Origin: a gamma proteobacterium SCGC AAA007-O20
Lineage (GTDB): Bacteria; Pseudomonadota; Gammaproteobacteria; PS1; Pseudothioglobaceae
Length of the DNA stretch: 44,927 bases
Direction of reading: 5' to 3'
NCBI GenBank assembly: GCA_000213395.2
Contig: AFHY01000007.1
Span: 1 to 44,927, forward strand
Both the position numbers and the translations under genes were made by a program. Shown in pieces: positions 17,034-26,718 of the stretch (positions within the stretch are counted from its first letter, which is position 1; each line of letters starts with the position of its first letter). Below the pieces are notes generated by a model. The model did not search any database, had not been told where the DNA came from, and was given only the letters and a program-made list of their open reading frames with translations.

Positions 17034-17477
17034 ATGCGTTATTTTATTCAATTTACACTCTTACTTTTGCTTATTCCAACCTCCTTTGCTGAAAGCATTG
17101 AGGCAAAAGACTTTGAGTCACTTAATCAAGAAAGCCGCTACCATGCTTTAATAGAAAATATTCGTTGTCCAGTTTGTCAAGGTCAAAGTATTAGTGGTTC
17201 GAATTCGAGTTTGGCAAAGGATTTGCGTGAACAGGTGCGTCAAATGATACTTAGTAATAAATCCAACGAAGAAATTTATCAGTTTATGGTTGAGCGTTAC
17301 GGTGATTTCGTAGTATTTAAACCACCAATAAACTGGAAAACTTATTTACTTTGGTTTGCGCCATTAGCTTTTTTAATTTTTTGCCTTATCTACTTGATTC
17401 GATCAACGAAAATAAAAGATACGATAGTAAACAATTCATCTGTAGATATTGAAAAAGCAAAAAAATTATTGAAATGA
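17034..17477 (+). CDS. ccmH: Cytochrome c biogenesis protein CcmH (NrfF-like, short)
   Basis: CcmH/CycL is a membrane-anchored thiol protein facing the periplasm that presents apocytochrome c for haem attachment. The 147-residue product has a signal sequence (1-19), the redox motif RCPVCQ (C45, C48) and one C-terminal membrane segment near 105-122. It corresponds to the N-terminal half of the fused E. coli CcmH; the TPR part (CcmI/CycH) is not adjacent. No other ccm gene is in the window, so this copy is separated from the rest of the system. Confidence 0.93.
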   Translation: MRYFIQFTLLLLLIPTSFAESIEAKDFESLNQESRYHALIENIRCPVCQGQSISGSNSSLAKDLREQVRQMILSNKSNEEIYQFMVERYGDFVVFKPPINWKTYLLWFAPLAFLIFCLIYLIRSTKIKDTIVNNSSVDIEKAKKLLK

Positions 17478-17556
17478 ATTAATTTTCAAAACTAGAGGTT
17501 ACATTAATATTGTTTTATGGGAATAATAGAAGAAACAACAAAACAATGAGAATAAA

Positions 17557-19041
17557 GTGAACGAACAAGACGAAAACAAACTGATAGCAGAAAGAAAATC
17601 TAAATTAGCTTCTCTAAGGGAAGAGGGTAATCCGTTCGTTAATGATTTTAAACCAAAAAATATATCTCAGAATCTTCATGAGGAGTTCGATAAAGCAACA
17701 AACGGAGATCTAGAACAGAGTCATAATAAAGTTTCTTTAGCAGGACGAATAATGCTTAAAAGAGTAATGGGTAAAGCAAGTTTTGTACAGTTACAAGATT
17801 CGTCTGGGCAGATACAACTCTTCGTTACTCGGGATGAGTTGGGCGACGGTTTTTATAATGATCAATTCAAAAAATGGGACATAGGTGATATTGTTGGTGT
17901 TACAGGTGTTCTATTTAAAACTAAGACAGGTGAGTTATCAGTTCGTGTTAATGACATAAAATTGTTGACAAAATCACTAAGACCTTTGCCTGAAAAATTT
18001 CATGGTTTGTCTGATCAAGAGACAATTTATCGTCAGCGTTATGTAGATTTGATTGTGAACGAAAATTCTCGTAAGGTTTTTCAACGCCGCTCTCAAATAA
18101 TTGCTTATATTAGACAATTCTTTATTGATAACGGTTATTTAGAGGTAGAAACACCGATGATGCAAGTTATCCCAGGAGGGGCAAGGGCCAAACCTTTTGT
18201 TACTCATCATAAAGCCTTGGATATGGAATTATTTTTGCGAATTGCACCTGAACTATATCTTAAACGTTTGATTGTTGGTGGTCTAGAGAGGGTGTTTGAG
18301 ATAAATCGTAATTTTAGAAATGAAGGTTTGTCAACTCGCCATAATCCTGAATTTACAATGATTGAGTTTTATCAGGCTTATGCAACTTATCATGATTTTA
18401 TGGATCTTACTGAGGACTTACTGAAAGGTATAGCAATTGATGTATGTGAGTCAAACAAAATTCACTACCAAGGAGATGATTTTGATTTTTCAAAATCTTT
18501 TGATCGTTTAAGCGTATTTGATTCGATTTTGAAATACAATCCTCAATTAAAGGCTAATGATTTGTCTGTAGAAAACGCCAAAAAAACCGCTAAAAAATTA
18601 GGTGTGAATCTCAAAGATAGTTGGGGCTTAGGCAGGATTCAAATTGAAATTTTCGAAGCAACGGTTGAAGAAAAATTAATTCAACCAACCTTTATTACCC
18701 AATACCCAACAGAAGTTTCTCCTTTATCTAGACGTAACGACGAGGATCCGTTTACAACTGACCGATTTGAGCTTTTTATCGGAGGTAGAGAGATTGCTAA
18801 TGGCTTTTCAGAGCTCAACGATGCAGAAGAGCAAGCTCAAAGGTTTCTAGAGCAAGCAAAGGAAAAAGACGCTGGTAATGATGAGGCAATGCATTATGAT
18901 GCTGATTATATTCGTGCTCTGGAGTACGGCATGCCGCCTACTGCAGGTGAGGGGATAGGAGTTGACCGATTGGTTATGTTTTTTACTAATTCTCCTTCTA
19001 TTAGAGATGTGTTATTGTTTCCACATATGAGGCCTGAATAG
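17557..19041 (+). CDS. lysS: Lysyl-tRNA synthetase, class II
   Basis: LysS charges tRNA-Lys in the cytoplasm. The 494-residue product has the N-terminal OB-fold anticodon-binding domain (about 60-160, [16 protein letters not shown]) and the class II catalytic core with motif 2 [20 protein letters not shown] and motif 3 [13 protein letters not shown] near the end. The start is GTG at 17557. The C-terminus (FPHMRPE) is normal. A tRNA-Lys gene lies 2.9 kb downstream, but they are not in one transcript. Confidence 0.98.
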   Translation: MNEQDENKLIAERKSKLASLREEGNPFVNDFKPKNISQNLHEEFDKATNGDLEQSHNKVSLAGRIMLKRVMGKASFVQLQDSSGQIQLFVTRDELGDGFYNDQFKKWDIGDIVGVTGVLFKTKTGELSVRVNDIKLLTKSLRPLPEKFHGLSDQETIYRQRYVDLIVNENSRKVFQRRSQIIAYIRQFFIDNGYLEVETPMMQVIPGGARAKPFVTHHKALDMELFLRIAPELYLKRLIVGGLERVFEINRNFRNEGLSTRHNPEFTMIEFYQAYATYHDFMDLTEDLLKGIAIDVCESNKIHYQGDDFDFSKSFDRLSVFDSILKYNPQLKANDLSVENAKKTAKKLGVNLKDSWGLGRIQIEIFEATVEEKLIQPTFITQYPTEVSPLSRRNDEDPFTTDRFELFIGGREIANGFSELNDAEEQAQRFLEQAKEKDAGNDEAMHYDADYIRALEYGMPPTAGEGIGVDRLVMFFTNSPSIRDVLLFPHMRPE

Positions 19042-19111
19042 ACATGATAAATGACAGCTATTGTTTTCTATTGTTATCAAACTTAGTATTAATAACTCAA
19101 ACATCACTTAT

Positions 19112-19777
19112 ATGATTCCTGTTTTAACACTAGATGGTCCTAGTGGTGTTGGAAAGGGCACTGTGGCAAGTATTATTGCGCAGAAACTTGATTGGCATTT
19201 ATTAGACTCTGGTGCTATTTATCGAGCATTCGCAATAGTGGCAAGCAATAATGATATTAAAATTGATAATATTGACGGTTTATTGAAACTTGCAAACAAT
19301 TTTGATATATCCTTCAAACTCAATTTTAATAATGAACCACTCAATGTTTACCTAAACAATGTTGAAGTGTCCTCTGAATTGCGAACTGAAAAAACTGCAG
19401 CATTGGCTTCGCAGTTTGCAAAGATTGAGTCTTTAAGAAAGACGTTATTAGTAAAACAGAGACAATTTAAAAAATTACCTGGACTGGTAGCCGATGGTAG
19501 AGATATGGGTACAGTGGTATTCCCAGATGCCCCCTTTAAGGTTTTCTTGACTGCTGAAGTTGAAGAAAGGGCAAAAAGGCGATTAAAACAGTTGCAAGAG
19601 ACGGGCATTGCTGGTAACATTTCGCACACTTTGGCAGAGGTTCAAAAAAGAGATGAAAGAGACGTAAACCGTCAACATTCTCCATTGAAGCCAGCTAAAG
19701 ATGCATTAGTCATAGACACAACAAATCTTACGATTAATGAAGTCATTACAAAAGTAATGGCGCTAATTAAAGCTTGA
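19112..19777 (+). CDS. cmk: Cytidylate kinase
   Basis: Cmk phosphorylates CMP and dCMP to the diphosphates. Starting at ATG 19112 gives a 221-residue protein with the expected N-terminus IPVLTLDGPSGVGKGTVAS, whose P-loop is GPSGVGKGT. DGRDMGTVVFPDA and the lid region KRRLKQLQ follow. An in-frame TTG at 19061 would add 17 residues unlike the family, so the ATG is preferred. Its stop codon lies inside the first arm of a terminator hairpin. cmk directly before rpsA and ihfB is the common gammaproteobacterial order. Confidence 0.96.
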   Translation: MIPVLTLDGPSGVGKGTVASIIAQKLDWHLLDSGAIYRAFAIVASNNDIKIDNIDGLLKLANNFDISFKLNFNNEPLNVYLNNVEVSSELRTEKTAALASQFAKIESLRKTLLVKQRQFKKLPGLVADGRDMGTVVFPDAPFKVFLTAEVEERAKRRLKQLQETGIAGNISHTLAEVQKRDERDVNRQHSPLKPAKDALVIDTTNLTINEVITKVMALIKA

Positions 19778-19799
19778 ACGGTCAAGCTTTAAATTTTTT
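19767..19799 (+). terminator. Rho-independent terminator after cmk
   Basis: An 11-base perfect stem (19767-19777 with 19782-19792) closes a four-base ACGG loop and is followed by six T residues (19794-19799). The first arm includes the cmk stop codon. It separates cmk from rpsA, so rpsA should have its own promoter in the 68 bases that follow, although I could not pick one with confidence. Confidence 0.85.
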
Positions 19800-19816
19800 A
19801 ACTAACCCGATATGAA

Positions 19817-19841
19817 TTAAGCTTTAACCGTAATAGCTTAA
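19817..19841 (+). other. Possible stem-loop in the rpsA leader
   Basis: TTAAGCT (19817-19823) can pair with AGCTTAA (19835-19841) across an 11-base loop, about 27 bases before the rpsA start. Leader structures are used by E. coli S1 to repress its own mRNA, but no family consensus is recognised here and the stem is short. Confidence 0.3.
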
Positions 19842-19867
19842 CAATTACCGGTCAACATCAAAAAATT

Positions 19868-21541
19868 ATGTCAGAATCATTTTCCGAGCTATTTGAAAAT
19901 AGTAAAACTCAACAAAATGTAAAGCCTGGAGTTCTATTAATGGGAACAGTTGTTAGTATAAATCGTGAAAAAGCGATTATTAACGTTGGACTTAAATCTG
20001 AGGGCTTCATTTCATTAAACGAATTTAAAGATGTCAGAGGGGAACTTGAAATCAATGAGGGTGATGTTGTCGAAGTTGCGCTTGAATCTATTGACGATGG
20101 TCTTGGTCACACACTACTTTCTCGCGAAAAAGCAAAACGTATTAAGATGTGGCGAGAGCTTGAGGAAGCGATGCAATCTAAGGAAGTGGTTAGAGGCTTT
20201 GTTACTGGTTCTGTTAAGGGTGGTCTGACCGTTGATATAGGCGTTATTAAAGCATTTTTACCAGGCTCCCTAGTGGATATAAGACCTGTTAAAGATTTTG
20301 ATTTTTTACAAGGGCAAGAAATTGAAGCCATTGTTATTAAGATGGATGAGGTTAGAAATAATATTGTTATTTCGAGAAAAGCCGTTATGCAAGAAGTTAA
20401 TTCAGCAGACAGAGAGGCATTAATTGAAACGCTTGATGCCGGTAAGGAAGTCGAAGGTATTGTGAAAAACCTCGCTGATTATGGCGCATTTGTTGATTTA
20501 GGTGGCATTGATGGGTTACTTCATATCACAGATATTTCTTGGCAACGAGTAAATCATCCATCAGAAAAACTTTCAATAGGTGATAAAATCAAAGTCAAAA
20601 TCCTTAGCTACGACAAAGAAAAAATGAGAGTTTCATTGGGCTTGAAACAATTAACACCGAGTCCTTGGGATAATATTTCTGAACGCTTACCAATAGGCAA
20701 GAGGGTAGTAGGAGTGGTCTCTAATTTAACTGATTATGGTGCCTTTGTTCGTGTTGAAGAGGGTGTTGAAGGATTAGTCCATGTTAGTGAAATGGATTGG
20801 ACAAATGCCAATGCTAGACCTTCTAAGTTTGTTAAACTAGGACAAGAGGTTGAAATTGTTGTGCTTGATGTACAAGAGTCTAAGCATAGAATCTCACTTA
20901 GTATGAAGCAAGCAAAAGAAAACCCATGGGAAGCTTTCGAAGGCAGTCATAATAAGGGTGACAATATAAATGTAATAGTTAAATCAATTACTGATTTTGG
21001 TTTATTTGTTGGACTACCAGGCGGCATAGATGGACTAATTCATTTGGCTGATATTTCATGGGAAAAGCAATCAGCAGATCAAATTGTTTCTAACTACTCT
21101 AAAGGTCAAGAACTTGACGTTGTTATCCTTAACATTGATGCCGAAAAAGAACGTATTTCTTTGGGAATTAAGCAACTTACTTCTGACAATTTCACTCGGT
21201 ATGTTTCCGCAAACACTAAAGGCTCAATTGTAAAAGGTTCTGTTACAGAAGTTGATGCAAAGGGTGCTGTTATAGAACTGGCAGAAGGTATCACAGGATA
21301 CTTAAAAGTATCTGAAATATCACAAGATCGAATTGAAGACGCTTCAACTGTTCTAAAGCAGGGTGTTGAAGTTGAAGTGTTAATCACTCAGATTGATAGA
21401 AGAGCTAGAAAGGTTTCTCTTAGTATGAAGGCGAAAGAATCTGTAGAAGAGAAAACAGCAATGGAAAATTACAAAAAGCAATCTCCAGAATCTAATGGTT
21501 CAACTCTAGGTGATCTATTAAAAGAAGTGAAAGATAAATAA
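19868..21541 (+). CDS. rpsA: 30S ribosomal protein S1
   Basis: S1 binds mRNA and helps the 30S subunit load structured or leaderless-poor messages. The 557-residue product contains six S1 (OB-fold) domains at roughly 20-90, 105-170, 190-260, 275-345, 360-430 and 450-520, shown by recurring DYGAFVDLGGIDGLLHITDI, DYGAFVRVEEGVEGLVHVSE and DFGLFVGLPGGIDGLIHL. The length matches E. coli S1. It lies between cmk and ihfB as in E. coli. The start ATG at 19868 gives the family N-terminus SESFSELFE. Confidence 0.99.
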   Translation: MSESFSELFENSKTQQNVKPGVLLMGTVVSINREKAIINVGLKSEGFISLNEFKDVRGELEINEGDVVEVALESIDDGLGHTLLSREKAKRIKMWRELEEAMQSKEVVRGFVTGSVKGGLTVDIGVIKAFLPGSLVDIRPVKDFDFLQGQEIEAIVIKMDEVRNNIVISRKAVMQEVNSADREALIETLDAGKEVEGIVKNLADYGAFVDLGGIDGLLHITDISWQRVNHPSEKLSIGDKIKVKILSYDKEKMRVSLGLKQLTPSPWDNISERLPIGKRVVGVVSNLTDYGAFVRVEEGVEGLVHVSEMDWTNANARPSKFVKLGQEVEIVVLDVQESKHRISLSMKQAKENPWEAFEGSHNKGDNINVIVKSITDFGLFVGLPGGIDGLIHLADISWEKQSADQIVSNYSKGQELDVVILNIDAEKERISLGIKQLTSDNFTRYVSANTKGSIVKGSVTEVDAKGAVIELAEGITGYLKVSEISQDRIEDASTVLKQGVEVEVLITQIDRRARKVSLSMKAKESVEEKTAMENYKKQSPESNGSTLGDLLKEVKDK

Positions 21542-21553
21542 CTTAAATATCGC

Positions 21554-21573
21554 CACTGAGCTCTGTTTCAGTG
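21554..21573 (+). other. Stem-loop between rpsA and ihfB
   Basis: CACTGA (21554-21559) pairs with TCAGTG (21568-21573) around an eight-base loop. No T tract follows, so it is not a normal terminator and may only protect or process the rpsA message. Confidence 0.35.
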
Positions 21574-21584
21574 ACTTAATATAT

Positions 21585-21863
21585 ATGAAAAAAACAGATC
21601 TTATTGAAGCAATATCAAAGCAATCCAAGATTTCTCGTTCAGAATCAAAATTTTGTGTGGAGGTGATTCTGGAAGAATTAACTTTGGCAATTACTTCAGG
21701 AGAAGGAGTTGAAGTACGCGGTTTTGGGAGTTTTTATAAAAGACATCGAAAAGGGAGAATTGGTATTAACCCTAAGACCGGTGAAAAGACCGAAATAACT
21801 GAAAAATTTGTCTCATTTTATAGGCCTGGAAAATTCCTCAAAGAGGCTATCAATAAAGGCTAA
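21585..21863 (+). CDS. ihfB: Integration host factor beta subunit
   Basis: IHF-beta pairs with IHF-alpha to bend DNA sharply in the nucleoid, in promoters and in recombination sites. The 92-residue product has the HU/IHF fold with KTDLIEAISKQ at the start, VRGFGSF in the DNA-arm base and the intercalating proline in GINPKTGEK. The subunit call rests on sequence and on the position directly after rpsA, which is typical for ihfB. The IHF-alpha gene is not in the window. Confidence 0.95.
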   Translation: MKKTDLIEAISKQSKISRSESKFCVEVILEELTLAITSGEGVEVRGFGSFYKRHRKGRIGINPKTGEKTEITEKFVSFYRPGKFLKEAINKG

Positions 21864-21870
21864 TATGCGA

Positions 21871-21899
21871 TTGATTATTGAAAGCTTGTTCAGTATAAT
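21871..21899 (+). promoter_or_regulatory. Sigma-70 promoter of tRNA-Lys
   Basis: TTGATT (21871-21876) and a perfect TATAAT (21894-21899) are spaced by 17 bases. The expected transcription start is near 21906, nine bases before the mature tRNA. It begins only eight bases after the ihfB stop. Confidence 0.8.
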
Positions 21900-21914
21900 C
21901 TCTCGTTTTTATTA

Positions 21915-21990
21915 GGGTCGTTAGCTCAGTTGGTAGAGCACCGGACTTTTAATCCGATGGTCGAGCGTTCGAATCGCTCACGACCCACCA
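21915..21990 (+). tRNA. tRNA-Lys (anticodon UUU)
   Basis: A 76-base cloverleaf: acceptor arms 21915-21921 and 21980-21986 pair fully, the D-arm has AGCTCAGTTGGTAGAGC, the anticodon loop reads CTTTTAA with TTT at positions 34-36, and the T-arm has GCGTTCGAATCGC. CCA is encoded at 21988-21990. A promoter and a terminator surround it, so it is a single-gene unit. It marks the change from housekeeping genes to transport and catabolism genes. Confidence 0.98.
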
Positions 21991-21998
21991 TATTCTTT

Positions 21999-22026
21999 AA
22001 GGCTTGCTGAGTTGCAAGCCTTTTTT
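21999..22026 (+). terminator. Rho-independent terminator after tRNA-Lys
   Basis: A nine-base stem AAGGCTTGC/GCAAGCCTT (21999-22007 with 22014-22022), six-base loop, and a T run reaching 22026. It lies nine bases after the tRNA CCA end. Confidence 0.9.
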
Positions 22027-22148
22027 ATCAGTCAAATCGTCAATAATATCTAAAAAAGATAATACAACTTTAAAAAAATAATATAAACTTCTGTTTATCC
22101 TCATTTATTTATGAAGGATTTTGTTTTTTTAAATTTTAGGAGAAATAT

Positions 22149-23777
22149 ATGAACTATTTGCCAAAGTCATTGGCTGTGGGCTTCGTGTTGGCGACCTTTG
22201 CAACATCATCGGTGTTTGCAGCGGGAACGCACCCGGTAACGGGAGAGGCACTGGCTGATGATCAAACATTTACATACAGTTTGTTGGATGAATTTACTAC
22301 AGCAGATCCTCAAATGGTCGAAGACGTTTCAGGATCTTATTTTGTTCGCGACCTTTTTGAAGGCTTGATGAACCAGGACGGTGATGGTAAATTAATACCA
22401 GGTGTTGCTACTGGCTATACAACCAATGACGCTAAAGATGTCTATACATTTACACTTCGAGATAATGCGAGATGGTCTGACGGTAATCCAGTTACCGCTC
22501 ACGATTTTGTTTATGCGTGGCGTCGCTTAGCTGACCCTGCAACTGCCTCACCTTATTCTTGGTTTGCTGATATTATGGCACTCGAGAATGTCGGTGCGGT
22601 TATGTCAGGTGAATCACCACCAGAAGCTTTAGGAATTAGAGCGCTTGACAATCACACTCTAGAAGTGCGATTGACAGCTTCGTTGCCGTATTTTGCTGCA
22701 ATGACAACTCATGCTTCTACATTTCCAAGTCCTCAGTGGACAGTAAGAACGTTTGGTGATGGATGGACTAAGCCAGGAAATATAGTTGGTAATGGTGCTT
22801 ATGTTCTGACCGAACATATTCCAAACGAAACTGCGACTCGTGAACGCAATACAATGTATTGGAACAATGAAGCTACCATTATTGATAAAGTCGTAACACT
22901 AGTCATCAATGATGAGAATACTGACTTTACTCGCTGGGAAGCTGGAGAGACAGACAAGGGAGCAGTTCCATCTGGACAGTATCCACGATTAAAGGCTGAA
23001 TATCCGGATGAGGCTATTTCTTTCCCTAGATTGTGTACATACTACATGACATTTAACTTGTCACCTAGTGGACCAGAAGCTTTTAAAGATGTTCGTGTTC
23101 GCCAGGCCTTGTCTTATGCACTTGACCGCTCAGTAGTTACTGATAAAGTTCTTCAAGGTGGACAGATCCAAGCATTCACCTTTACCCCTGGCGCCACTGC
23201 AGGATTCGAAGTACCGGCAGTTGCATTTGGACAGATGTCTCAGGATCAGCGTAATGTTAATGCTAAATTGTTAATGGCTGCGGCTGGTTATGGACCTGAT
23301 AATCCACTGAAGTTTGAGTATATGTATAACACTTCAGAAGGTCACAAAAAGATAGCAATTGCAGCACAACAAATGTGGAAAGAGACTTTGGGTGCTGAAG
23401 CTACACTTGCTAATCAAGAGTGGAAAACATTCCTCAAAACTCGTGGCGGTCAAAACTTTGATGTCGCTCGAGGTGGCTGGTGTGGTGACTATAACGAAGC
23501 ATCTACATTCCTTGACCTGATGACAACACCTTCAGGTTACAATGATGGCAAATTCAGCAACGCTGAAGTTGATGAATTGATGACATCTGCTAGGACTATG
23601 TCTGATGCAACAAGCAACTACACACGTGTTGAAGAGATTATGGCAAACGAAATGCCTATAATCCCTGTATATCATTATACGGGTGTGTTTATGCTTAGAA
23701 ATAATCTTAAAGGCTGGCCTTTCAACAACGTTGAGCAGAACGTTTACTCACGTGATTTATATAAAGTTGCAGACTAG
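22149..23777 (+). CDS. oppA: Oligopeptide-binding protein OppA/MppA type
   Basis: The periplasmic solute receptor of a peptide ABC transporter (SBP_bac_5 family). The 542-residue product has a Sec signal peptide (about 1-24, ending FAAG) and no lipoprotein cysteine. Family segments include DPQMVEDVSGSYFVRDLFEG, DNARWSDGNPVTAHDFVYAW and FKDVRVRQALSYALDRSVV. The ribosome site AGGAG lies about seven bases before the ATG. A strong terminator follows, so oppA can be made in excess over the permease genes. Uptake of di- to pentapeptides is expected; murein peptides are possible. Confidence 0.95.
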   Translation: MNYLPKSLAVGFVLATFATSSVFAAGTHPVTGEALADDQTFTYSLLDEFTTADPQMVEDVSGSYFVRDLFEGLMNQDGDGKLIPGVATGYTTNDAKDVYTFTLRDNARWSDGNPVTAHDFVYAWRRLADPATASPYSWFADIMALENVGAVMSGESPPEALGIRALDNHTLEVRLTASLPYFAAMTTHASTFPSPQWTVRTFGDGWTKPGNIVGNGAYVLTEHIPNETATRERNTMYWNNEATIIDKVVTLVINDENTDFTRWEAGETDKGAVPSGQYPRLKAEYPDEAISFPRLCTYYMTFNLSPSGPEAFKDVRVRQALSYALDRSVVTDKVLQGGQIQAFTFTPGATAGFEVPAVAFGQMSQDQRNVNAKLLMAAAGYGPDNPLKFEYMYNTSEGHKKIAIAAQQMWKETLGAEATLANQEWKTFLKTRGGQNFDVARGGWCGDYNEASTFLDLMTTPSGYNDGKFSNAEVDELMTSARTMSDATSNYTRVEEIMANEMPIIPVYHYTGVFMLRNNLKGWPFNNVEQNVYSRDLYKVAD

Positions 23778-23793
23778 CATTTTGTAGTTAATG

Positions 23794-23827
23794 AAAACAC
23801 CGCACTTAATGTGCGGTGTTTTTTTTT
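23794..23827 (+). terminator. Terminator/attenuator between oppA and oppB
   Basis: A 12-base perfect stem (23794-23805 with 23811-23822), five-base TTAAT loop, ending in a nine-base T tract (23819-23827). It would cut off most oppA transcripts and leave limited read-through into oppBCDF, giving more binding protein than transporter. Confidence 0.92.
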
Positions 23828-23873
23828 GTGCGGTACAATACTCGCAGATATTTTTTTACCATCGTTTTAGGAT

Positions 23874-24797
23874 ATGCTTAACTATATCATTAAAAGAATT
23901 GGGATTGCTATTCCGACACTACTAATTCTTATAGCAGTAACCTTTTATTTAATGCATGCGGCTCCAGGTGGTCCATTCACTTCAGAAAAACCTCTACCTC
24001 CACAGGTCCTTGCAAATATTGAAGCCAAATATGGACTAGATCAACCTATATGGCGTCAAATGACAACCTATCTTTGGGGTATATTGACAGAGTTCGATTT
24101 TGGACCTTCGTATAAATATCATAGCCGCACTGTTAATGAAATTATCGGTCAGGGCTTTCCAATAACCTTAAAGTATGGTTTTTGGTCATTTATTGTTGCA
24201 ATAGGTGTAGGTATTCCACTTGGAGCAATAGCGGCAATCCGCAAAAATACTTGGGTCGATTATTTTGCTGTAGGAGTTTCAATTGGCGCACAAGTATTGC
24301 CAAATTTTGTCTTGGCACCGCTACTGATTATTGTTTTTACGCTATGGCTTGGATGGTTACCAGGTGGTGGTTGGCATGGTGGTGATTGGGAATATCTAGT
24401 AATGCCAGTTATTGCTCTATCAACTAGCTATATGGCTTCAATTGCAAGAATAACCCGTTCTTCGATGTTGGAAGTTTTGAATGCAAACTATATACGCACA
24501 GCTAGAGCAAAAGGGCTTCCGACAAAAACAATCTTTTTCCGTCATGTATTCAAACCATCATTACTTCCAGTTATTTCATATCTAGGTCCAGCATTTGTTG
24601 GTCTTATTACAGGTTCGGTACTTATTGATATCTTTTTTTCAACAGGTGGAATGGGTTATTTTTTCGTAAATGCTGCTTTTAATCGTGATTATGCGGTAAT
24701 GATGGGGATTACTATTTTGGTAGGTGCTCTGACAATCTTGTTTAGTCTAATTGCTGATCTTCTTTATGCTTGGATAGATCCAAAAATAAGATACTGA
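23874..24797 (+). CDS. oppB: Oligopeptide ABC transporter permease OppB
   Basis: The first inner-membrane permease of the peptide transporter. The 307-residue protein opens with the typical single helix LNYIIKRIGIAIPTLLILIA and continues AAPGGPFTSEKPLPP. It has about six membrane segments, and the EAA loop is in ANYIRTARAKGLP. AGGA lies upstream of the ATG. It is the first gene downstream of the attenuator, so its expression may depend on read-through from oppA or on an unrecognised promoter in 23828-23873. Confidence 0.96.
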   Translation: MLNYIIKRIGIAIPTLLILIAVTFYLMHAAPGGPFTSEKPLPPQVLANIEAKYGLDQPIWRQMTTYLWGILTEFDFGPSYKYHSRTVNEIIGQGFPITLKYGFWSFIVAIGVGIPLGAIAAIRKNTWVDYFAVGVSIGAQVLPNFVLAPLLIIVFTLWLGWLPGGGWHGGDWEYLVMPVIALSTSYMASIARITRSSMLEVLNANYIRTARAKGLPTKTIFFRHVFKPSLLPVISYLGPAFVGLITGSVLIDIFFSTGGMGYFFVNAAFNRDYAVMMGITILVGALTILFSLIADLLYAWIDPKIRY

Positions 24798-24807
24798 GAT
24801 TATTAAT

Positions 24808-25740
24808 ATGATTGTAGCAAACAAAAATAAAATTGTTAAATTAGCGGAAAATTTAACTGCTGATGAACAAACTTCAGGCCGCTCTTTATGGGCTGATGCG
24901 AGAACAAGGTTTATGGGTAATAAGGCTGCAATTACAAGTCTTGTTATTTTGGTATTAATTGTCTTGTTCTCTTTTGTAGGGCCGTACTTTGCGGTCTGGA
25001 CATATGAACAAATTGATTGGAATACTATGGGTTCAGCAGCAACTCTAGGTATGCCTTCGATTGAAACTGGTCACTACTTTGGAACTGACGATCTCGGTCG
25101 TGATCTCTATTCACGTGTTATTCAAGGTACTCAGATTTCTCTTATGGTTGGTATTGTGGGTGCAACTATTGCTGTTGTGGTAGGCACACTTTATGGTGCA
25201 ACCTCAGGTTATATAGGTGGCAGAACTGATCAAATTATGATGCGTATAGTTGACATACTAATGGCAATCCCATTCATGTTTGTTTTAATTCTTCTCTTGG
25301 TTGTTTTTGGTCGATCAATTATCATGCTTTTTGTGGGTATTGGTCTTTTGTCTTGGTTAGATATGAGCCGTATAGTTCGTGGTCAAACTCTGAATCTTAA
25401 GAATAAGGAGTTCATTGAAGCTGCTCAGGCAACTGGTGTCAGTGATTATAAAATTATAATAAGACATATTGTTCCAAACCTTTTAGGTATTGTTGCTGTA
25501 TATGCAACACTCCTAGTCCCGGGCATTATTATTGCAGAAAGTTTTATCTCTTTTCTAGGACTCGGTGTTCAAGAGCCAAAAACCAGTTGGGGTGCTTTGA
25601 TTTCTGAAGGTGCTGGCACAATCAATTACGATACTGAATGGCAACTACTTGTCCCATTATCATTCTTTATTGTTACTCTATTTTGTATCTATTTTATTGG
25701 TGATGGTCTTCGTGATGCACTCGACCCAAAGGAAAGGTAA
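24808..25740 (+). CDS. oppC: Oligopeptide ABC transporter permease OppC
   Basis: The second permease. The 310-residue protein has the family block HYFGTDDLGRDLYSRVIQGT, the EAA loop EFIEAAQATGVSDYKIIIRH, SFISFLGLGVQEP and the C-terminal GDGLRDALDPKE. A cytoplasmic N-terminal tail of about 35 residues precedes the first membrane helix. It lies ten bases after oppB and six before oppD, so one operon. Confidence 0.96.
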   Translation: MIVANKNKIVKLAENLTADEQTSGRSLWADARTRFMGNKAAITSLVILVLIVLFSFVGPYFAVWTYEQIDWNTMGSAATLGMPSIETGHYFGTDDLGRDLYSRVIQGTQISLMVGIVGATIAVVVGTLYGATSGYIGGRTDQIMMRIVDILMAIPFMFVLILLLVVFGRSIIMLFVGIGLLSWLDMSRIVRGQTLNLKNKEFIEAAQATGVSDYKIIIRHIVPNLLGIVAVYATLLVPGIIIAESFISFLGLGVQEPKTSWGALISEGAGTINYDTEWQLLVPLSFFIVTLFCIYFIGDGLRDALDPKER

Positions 25741-25746
25741 TTAATA

Positions 25747-26718
25747 ATGAGTTTTCTTGAGGTAAACAACTTAAACGTCGAATTTAATACAGCAGACGGA
25801 ATCGTTCGTGCAGTTAATAATGTTAATTTCTCTCTTGAAGAGGGAAAAATTTTAGCAATTGTTGGTGAATCTGGAAGTGGAAAAAGCCAGACGGTTTTTG
25901 CGATGATGGGTTTGTTGGATCAAAATGGTCGTGCCACTGGAAGCGTGAAGTTCGAAGATCAAGAAATTCTTAACCTCTCTATTTCAGAGCTGAATCTTAT
26001 TCGTTCTGAAAAGATAGCAATGATTTTTCAGGATCCAATGACTAGTCTTAATCCATATATGAAAATCTCTGAGCAGATGGCTGAAGTCTTAATACATCAC
26101 AAAGGATTATCAAAAACTGATGCCATTAATCAATCAATTAGTATGCTGGATGCGGTTCAAATACCTGAAGCTAAAAACCTTATTAGAATGTATCCCCATG
26201 AATTTTCAGGAGGTATGAGGCAGCGTGTAATGATTGCAATGTCTCTACTATGTAACCCCAAATTGTTAATTGCTGATGAACCTACAACCGCTCTTGATGT
26301 TACAGTTCAAGCTCAAATAATGCATTTACTATCCGATATTCAAAAGGAGTTTGGCACCTCAATTATTTTAATCACTCATGACCTTGGTGTTGTTGCTGGT
26401 AACAGTGATGATACATTAGTAATGTATGGTGGGCAGGTGATGGAAATTGCTGAAACTGAGCTTATCTATGCAAGACCTACCCATCCATATACTCAAGGAT
26501 TGATAAGTGCAGTTCCTCGACTTGACGACAACGCTGAAAAGCTAAAAACTATACAAGGTAATCCTCCAGATGCGATGTTGGACCCTGTAGGCTGCCCGTT
26601 TTCCCCGCGCTGTAAATTTTCAAAAGACATTTGTTCCAATCAAACTCCAGAACTTCTTGAGGCTGGTGAAAATAAGCACTTTAGAGCCTGTCATGTAGCA
26701 TTTGAGGAATTGTTATGA
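25747..26718 (+). CDS. oppD: Oligopeptide ABC transporter ATPase OppD
   Basis: One of two ATPases powering peptide import. The 323-residue protein has Walker A GESGSGKSQ, signature FSGGMRQRVMIAM, Walker B LLIADEPTTALD and the oligopeptide-type C-terminal extension with the cysteine cluster CPFSPRCKFSKDIC that in relatives binds an iron-sulfur cluster. Its TGA overlaps the oppF ATG (ATGA at 26715). Confidence 0.96.
   Translation: MSFLEVNNLNVEFNTADGIVRAVNNVNFSLEEGKILAIVGESGSGKSQTVFAMMGLLDQNGRATGSVKFEDQEILNLSISELNLIRSEKIAMIFQDPMTSLNPYMKISEQMAEVLIHHKGLSKTDAINQSISMLDAVQIPEAKNLIRMYPHEFSGGMRQRVMIAMSLLCNPKLLIADEPTTALDVTVQAQIMHLLSDIQKEFGTSIILITHDLGVVAGNSDDTLVMYGGQVMEIAETELIYARPTHPYTQGLISAVPRLDDNAEKLKTIQGNPPDAMLDPVGCPFSPRCKFSKDICSNQTPELLEAGENKHFRACHVAFEELL

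Noticed and set aside
19061-19111. Upstream TTG start for cmk
   Set aside because: The added 17 residues do not fit the family, while ATG 19112 gives the normal N-terminus just before the P-loop.
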